A stretch of 24,328 nucleotides of DNA from DATMBL01 sp050735975 (lineage in GTDB: Bacteria > Desulfobacterota > Binatia > UBA9968): positions 1 through 24,328 of the forward strand of contig JBOHVS010000281.1 in NCBI GenBank assembly GCA_050735975.1, in the 5' to 3' direction. The notes beneath the pieces are model-generated. The model was not told the origin of the DNA, did no database searches, and saw nothing but the letters and a program-made list of their open reading frames with translations. The translations under genes and the position numbers were made by a program. This document shows, in pieces, positions 20,688-24,328 of the stretch (positions are counted from its first letter, which is position 1; every line of letters starts with the position of its first letter).

Positions 20688-21176
20688 TCACTTCGTGTCA
20701 ACTTCAGTCTGAACCGAGTTGCTTTTCTTTCGGCGCGCTTGCTTTCGAATCAAACGTCTTCGCTGGTTCGCACAGCGACTCTCGCCGGCGTTAAGAGACT
20801 CCTCAATCGGGGCTTGACACGCCAGGCACGCGGGACAAATCCAACCGCCGCAATCGCAACGTCCGCCCGCTTTGTTTAATTCGCCCGGCTTGCTAACGAA
20901 GGTAGAATGACAGCTGAAGCATAAGATTTTTGTCTTCTGTTCCTCTTCCAGGATTTCCAGATCTTCCGCGGGCGCAATGTGCCGCATCATCTCACCGGCA
21001 ACCACCACACGGTACTGGAAGATCTCTTTCGTAGCCGGCCCCGCTAACGCGGCTCCCTTGCTCGTAAAGCAGATCTTAATCCCGGTTGTCCCGTCAATTC
21101 TTCCTCGATAACCGGATACTTTATGCTGCACCAAGGTTCCATCTCTCAGCCGGACCTTCTCGATTTTATCTGCCAT
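20688..21176 (-). CDS. Unknown Cys-rich, zinc-ribbon-like protein, 162 aa
   Basis: I do not recognise a named family. The ATG is preceded by CTGGGAGGTTGAC, a strong ribosome site. Residues 1-75 look like a small beta-barrel (VRLRDGTLVQHKVSGYRG, then GIKICFTSKGAAL), reminiscent of KOW/SH3-like folds. A Cys cluster follows: C86-x2-C89-H90, C107-x-C109, and C114-x2-C117-x2-C120, arranged as one or two zinc ribbons. The C-terminal tail is basic (RRRLIRKQARRKK, about 138-150), which suggests nucleic-acid binding or a flexible tether. Nine cysteines with no signal peptide imply a cytoplasmic metal-binding protein. A complete terminator lies just before the ribosome site, so expression may be by its own promoter downstream or by attenuation. 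Confidence 0.75.
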   Translation of the reverse strand: MADKIEKVRLRDGTLVQHKVSGYRGRIDGTTGIKICFTSKGAALAGPATKEIFQYRVVVAGEMMRHIAPAEDLEILEEEQKTKILCFSCHSTFVSKPGELNKAGGRCDCGGWICPACLACQAPIEESLNAGESRCANQRRRLIRKQARRKKSNSVQTEVDTK

Positions 21177-21196
21177 GTCAACCTCCCAGTAAAGAT

Positions 21197-21230
21197 AAAA
21201 AAGCCTCTGGCTCGTTTAAAGCTCAGAGGC
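21197..21230 (-). terminator. Strong rho-independent terminator
   Basis: On the minus strand GCCTCTG (21230-21224) pairs with CAGAGGC (21209-21203). An inner GCT/AGC extends the stem past one bulged A, with a seven-base loop, followed by TTTTTT (21202-21197). It lies about 100 bases after the stop of the ferritin-like/VIT1 gene. It ends only about 20 bases before the start codon of the next minus-strand gene, with the ribosome site between. Confidence 0.85.
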
Positions 21231-21327
21231 AGGGGTCAGGACGAAGTGTAAGCTCTAAAGGAGGATGATAGTGTAGCACCGTGGAGCGCAATCCGCCAGG
21301 ACCCCTCACGGCGCCCGGTGCGAAGCG

Positions 21328-22455
21328 CTATCCCGCGACGGACACACCGAGGAGCCAGCCGACGGTGTAGGTGATACCGGAAGCAAAGAGGCCGATTCCC
21401 AGCATCCGCAGGCCGCTAAAAAGCGGACCACGCGCGGTGAAGATTGAAATGAGCGCGCCAACCCCGAATAAAGCGAGGCAACTTAACACCGCGCTCGCAA
21501 CCCATACAGCGGCCCCGGTGGCAAAGATATACGGCAGCACTGGAACAAAAGCCCCCAAGACGAACGCGCAAAACGAGCTGGCGGCCGCGCTCCACGGCGA
21601 GCCAAGCTCGGAGGGATCCAAGCCAAGCTCCTCACGCGCGAGTGTATCGATCGCCGTTCTTGGATTTTGAATGATGCGCCGCGCCAGGGTGGCGGCTTCC
21701 TTTTCAGGGACGCCTTTCGCTTGATAGATCAGCGAAAGTTCCTCTTCTTCCTCCTTAGGCGACATCTCCAGCTCCTGCTGCTCCATGGCGATTTGCTGTT
21801 CGAACAATTCCCGCTGCGCCCGCATGGAGACGTATTCACCCGCGGCCATAGAGAAAGAGCCCGCCAATAACCCCGCGACCCCGGCCAGTAAGATGTACTC
21901 GGGACGCGCCTCCGCGCCCGTGAATCCCATGACTAAACTGAAATTAGACACCAATCCGTCGTTGATTCCGAAAACGGCCGCTCGCAAACTGCCGCCGCGC
22001 GACATCACGTGCCAGCGCTCGACGCCCACAATCGAGTTCTGAGTCGTTAGCCCGCCCTCCATGGCGCGCAAAGCCCGGCTATGGGCTCGCTCTTCGGCAG
22101 GCAGCCCAACGGCCTCCGGCTGGTGTAAATAACCCGCTTCATCACGTGCTTCCAGACTGCTGATAATGGGGAGCACTCTCTGGGTACCGAAGTTCCGTGC
22201 CATCCAGCCGAGAACGCGCACACGAACGGTTGGACGATACTTTGGCACGGCCCCTCCGGACGACTCGATCAGCCGGGCCCAACGGCGAGCGTGACGCTCC
22301 TCAGTCTGCACCATCCTCTCAAAAATGCGCACGCGCTTTTCATCTTTTTCGGCGGCGGCCAATGAACGATACAAGGCGATCCCGTCCATCTCGACGAGAT
22401 AGTTGCTTTGATAACGGGCTACATCCCCAGGTGCGGCGTTTGGCTTCCTTGCCAT
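21328..22455 (-). CDS. Ferritin-like domain fused to VIT1/CCC1-type iron/manganese transporter
   Basis: The 375-residue protein joins a rubrerythrin/ferritin-like helical domain (about 10-135) to a VIT1/CCC1 membrane domain (about 155-375). Di-iron-type ligands are seen at E22, E52 with H55 (EERH), E102, and E122 with H125 (EERAH). The transporter part has the family start GGSLRAAVFGINDGLVSN (154-171). It continues with an early membrane helix around LLAGVAGLLAGSFSMAAGEY (189-208), the long charged metal-binding loop rich in E/Q/M (215-245), and three C-terminal helices. Known relatives (MbfA-like proteins) move Fe2+ out of the bacterial cytoplasm, while eukaryotic VIT1 fills vacuoles. The ATG at 22455 with AAGGAAAG upstream is preferred over the ATG at 22494, which has no ribosome site. 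It is divergent from the threonine ammonia-lyase gene. Confidence 0.92.
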   Translation of the reverse strand: MARKPNAAPGDVARYQSNYLVEMDGIALYRSLAAAEKDEKRVRIFERMVQTEERHARRWARLIESSGGAVPKYRPTVRVRVLGWMARNFGTQRVLPIISSLEARDEAGYLHQPEAVGLPAEERAHSRALRAMEGGLTTQNSIVGVERWHVMSRGGSLRAAVFGINDGLVSNFSLVMGFTGAEARPEYILLAGVAGLLAGSFSMAAGEYVSMRAQRELFEQQIAMEQQELEMSPKEEEEELSLIYQAKGVPEKEAATLARRIIQNPRTAIDTLAREELGLDPSELGSPWSAAASSFCAFVLGAFVPVLPYIFATGAAVWVASAVLSCLALFGVGALISIFTARGPLFSGLRMLGIGLFASGITYTVGWLLGVSVAG

Positions 22456-22635
22456 CGAACTTTCCTTGTCTCTCGTTGTTCGTCTCGGCATCATAGATCA
22501 CAGATCAGGCGAATGGAACTCCCTCGCTGGCGGCGGGGCCGCCGCGCCGGCTTGCCACAGACAGGCTTTTCCGGTCAAAATAAGCGTTACCTTGTAGAAC
22601 TCCAGCTTTTCATTCAAACTTGGGCAGACTATTGA

Positions 22636-23844
22636 ATGATAACGTTTGAAGACATAGAGGCGGCCCGCGACCGCATACGCGACCAGATCTATCTCTCACC
22701 CTTCCCCTACTCGGAAACCGTCAGTCGCATGACCGGGAATCGGGTTTTTTTCAAACTCGACAATCTCCAGATAACCGGCTCATTCAAGGAACGTGGCGCG
22801 CTCAACCGTTTGCTGACACTCACCGAAGCGGAGGCCAAACACGGCGTTATTGCCGCCAGCGCTGGAAACCACGGCATGGCTGTCGCCTTCCATAGCCAAC
22901 GCCTGAAGCTGGCGGCGACGATCGCAATGCCGTTACACGCTCCTCTCGTCAAAGTCAGCTACGTGCGTCGTTACGGCGCCGAAACAGTGCTTTTCGGCGC
23001 CGATTACGAGGCAGCCTTTAGCGAAGCTCAGCGTATCGCGCAAGAGAAACAGCTCATCTTCATTCACGCCTTCGATAACCCTTGGGTTATTGCCGGTCAA
23101 GGAACGATGGGATTGGAGCTTCACGAGCAGAATCCCGGACTGGAGGCAATCATCGTGCCGGTTGGCGGTGGTGGATTGATCGCCGGCACCGCGTTAGCTC
23201 TGAAAACGCTTAACCCGAAGATCCGGATTGTCGGCGTGCAATCGGAAGCGCTCCCATCCATGAAAGCCGCGCTGGAAAAAGGCAACCCGGTTCGTTTGCC
23301 GCCTGCCCTCACCATCGCGGACGGCATCGCGGTGCGCACGGTGGGCGCGACAGCTTTGGCGCTGGTAGAAGAATACGTCGATGAAATCGTCACAGTCAGC
23401 GAAGGCGAGATAGCCAATGCCGTTCTTCTTCTCCTCGAAATCGAGAAGACCGTCGCCGAAGGAGCCGCCGCGGTCGCATTGGCGGCGCTGGTGAACAAGA
23501 AAGTCGCTTTCAGCCATAAAAACGTGGGCCTGATTGTAACCGGCGGCAATATCGACATGAACCTTATATCGCGCATCATCGAAAAGGGCCTCATTCAAGA
23601 CGGGCGCCTTTGCCGCTTTTCCGTGGTTCTTTCTGATCGGCCCGGCACGCTTGCGCGCCTTACCCAACGGATAGGTGAACTCGGAGCAAATATCCTGCAA
23701 ATCGGCCAATCCCGCGGCTTCGGACAAATGGCCATCGGGGAGACGGAAGTTGAACTCACCCTGGAGACATCCGGCCGCGATCACGTCGACCGCATCCATC
23801 GGGCGCTAGCCGCTGAAAAATTCAAAATCAACTACGAACCGTAA
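22636..23844 (+). CDS. ilvA: Threonine ammonia-lyase with C-terminal ACT domain
   Basis: A 402-residue PLP enzyme of fold type II. K51 in TGSFKERGA is the Schiff-base lysine, SAGNHG (75-80) binds substrate, and GGGGLIAG (177-184) holds the PLP phosphate. Residues from about 326 (RFSVVLSDRPGTLARLTQ) form one ACT regulatory domain. This makes it the short, TdcB/IlvA-type enzyme rather than the long two-ACT IlvA. It deaminates L-threonine to 2-oxobutanoate in the cytoplasm, feeding isoleucine synthesis or catabolism. The start is fixed: an in-frame TGA directly precedes the ATG. No clear Shine-Dalgarno is present, so translation initiation may be weak. Confidence 0.95.
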   Translation: MITFEDIEAARDRIRDQIYLSPFPYSETVSRMTGNRVFFKLDNLQITGSFKERGALNRLLTLTEAEAKHGVIAASAGNHGMAVAFHSQRLKLAATIAMPLHAPLVKVSYVRRYGAETVLFGADYEAAFSEAQRIAQEKQLIFIHAFDNPWVIAGQGTMGLELHEQNPGLEAIIVPVGGGGLIAGTALALKTLNPKIRIVGVQSEALPSMKAALEKGNPVRLPPALTIADGIAVRTVGATALALVEEYVDEIVTVSEGEIANAVLLLLEIEKTVAEGAAAVALAALVNKKVAFSHKNVGLIVTGGNIDMNLISRIIEKGLIQDGRLCRFSVVLSDRPGTLARLTQRIGELGANILQIGQSRGFGQMAIGETEVELTLETSGRDHVDRIHRALAAEKFKINYEP

Positions 23845-23936
23845 CTCTGGTGTGCGTTGCTGGGTCGACGTGTCTTGGCGGGAGCTTGAGTGGATTTTCT
23901 TTGACACCGTACCCTCTCAGTGCGCCGGCTTTCGTA

Positions 23937-24080
23937 TCGTCCCGGCTTTCCTCTGCCGAGGGGGCGGGCCATGGAGGCCGCGGTCACAGGGACGGGGAGG
24001 TTCGGTTCAGGCCCTGACCGGTGGAGTAGCCATTGGAGAGGATCGGGCGGCGGCCTACAAGGTAGAGGCTTATTGACCGC
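23937..24080. repeat. Dispersed intergenic repeat, copy B
   Basis: This is the second copy of the repeat at 20447-20600. Block 1 (23937-23964) contains CTCTGCCGAGGGG after CCCGGCTTTCC. Block 2 (24045-24080) matches copy A at 35 of 36 bases, the one change being A/G in GGTARAGG. The sequence between the blocks is unrelated to the hairpin of copy A. The orientation is the same in both copies. Confidence 0.65.
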
Positions 24081-24086
24081 TGTTGG

Positions 24087-24121
24087 GAAATGTCATAAAT
24101 TCGACATCGAAATGTCATAAA
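24087..24121. repeat. Direct and inverted ATGTC/GACAT repeats
   Basis: GAAATGTCATAAA occurs twice (24087-24099 and 24109-24121), separated by TTCGACATC, so that ATGTC, GACAT and ATGTC alternate. TTCGACATCG recurs at 24190-24199. Such alternating short repeats occur at insertion-sequence ends (IS21-like elements, for instance) and in multi-site operators. No transposase is visible before the window ends. Confidence 0.5.
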
Positions 24122-24241
24122 CTTTGTAAAGCCTACAGTCTAATTTTGGTCTAGTTCGCTGCAAAACGGGACCGGCAGCGGCCTCATTTTTCGACATCGT
24201 AGCGTAAGAGTAAGTTGACTGGAAAGCGAGAATTTATCGCC

Positions 24242-24328
24242 ATGTTCAATTTAGGACACTGGATGACAACAATAACCGGCAGTCAAGGCGGATCTCTGAC
24301 CCAAATTGCCCCTATCGCGGGAGTGCAG
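24242..24328 (+). CDS. Possible start of an unknown gene, cut by the window edge
   Basis: An ATG at 24242 opens a frame of 29 codons to the edge (MFNLGHWMTTITGSQGGSLT...). Only a weak GGAAAG lies about 15 bases upstream. The composition is not arginine/proline-rich like the shadow frames, but nothing is recognisable in so short a fragment. It may be a gene beginning just inside the window or chance. Confidence 0.25.
   Translation, partial: MFNLGHWMTTITGSQGGSLTQIAPIAGVQ

Larger units (their letters stand above)
23845..24241. other. Intergenic region with repeats; no convincing gene
   Basis: This 397-base gap follows the threonine ammonia-lyase gene. It holds copy B of the dispersed repeat (23937-24080) and the ATGTC/GACAT repeat cluster (24087-24121, with a further TTCGACATCG at 24190-24199). 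Open frames across 23852-24120 simply read through the repeat. Confidence 0.55.

Noticed and set aside
22408..22635. Rightward frame upstream of the threonine ammonia-lyase
   Set aside because: It overlaps the iron-transporter N-terminus in reverse and shows no protein-like pattern.
23852..24120. Two rightward frames of 66-74 codons
   Set aside because: They run through repeat copy B, are arginine/glycine-rich and have no ribosome site.

Overview
This window looks like a chromosomal segment of an uncultured soil- or sediment-type bacterium, moderately GC-rich, with strong Shine-Dalgarno sites (AGGAGG/GGGAGG). Tat-exported Rieske proteins, aromatic-degradation-type enzymes, an NMT1-like binding protein, phosphatidylcholine synthase, an OtsA-OtsB fusion and a probable selenoprotein fit the former Deltaproteobacteria / NC10 / Rokubacteria / Binatota-like groups. 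That placement is inference. There is no tRNA, rRNA, CRISPR array, phage module or intact transposase.

Layout. 1-454 (-): N-terminal part of an alpha/beta hydrolase whose nucleophile serine is alanine. 922-2130 (+): secreted NHL/SMP-30-like beta-propeller. 2207-2917 (-): unknown exported protein. 3167-5919 (-): FAD-dependent aromatic-ring monooxygenase followed by an ACMSD-like amidohydrolase, a plausible small catabolic operon. 6373-9271 (-): OtsA-OtsB trehalose fusion, GFA/CENP-V-like protein and small membrane protein, with class I fructose-bisphosphate aldolase upstream (9462-10484) behind a good sigma70-like promoter. 10707-11591 (-): NMT1/THI5-like binding protein without signal peptide. 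11841-12539 (+): compact SDR. 12536-12890 (-): the most notable locus (below). 13078-14967 (+): exported M28 aminopeptidase with a PDZ domain. 15064-17366 (-): a seven-bladed Vgb-like propeller with two Tat-type Rieske proteins. 17535-18852 (+): GST and phosphatidylcholine synthase. 18937-20379 (+): alkaline phosphatase. 20688-22455 (-): ferritin-like/VIT1 iron transporter, a textbook terminator, then an unknown Cys-rich protein. 22636-23844 (+): threonine ammonia-lyase with ACT domain. The right end holds repeats and the start of an unknown ORF.

Headline. 12657-12890 (-) encodes a 77-residue glutaredoxin/NrdH-like protein in which an in-frame UGA replaces the first cysteine of the C-G-P-C active site. 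It has a strong Shine-Dalgarno, a TATAAT promoter element, a normal UAA end and a bSECIS-like hairpin starting a few bases after the UGA. The simplest reading is a selenocysteine (UxxC) glutaredoxin that conventional ORF calling misses. A truncated twin-arginine leader-like ORF overlaps its 3' end.

Other structure: a two-copy dispersed intergenic repeat (about 20447-20600 and 23937-24080); three long imperfect hairpins built from degenerate 6-8-mers (6109-6233, 14995-15054, 20495-20555); and two terminator-shaped hairpins pointing against the surrounding genes (9335-9366, 10654-10694).
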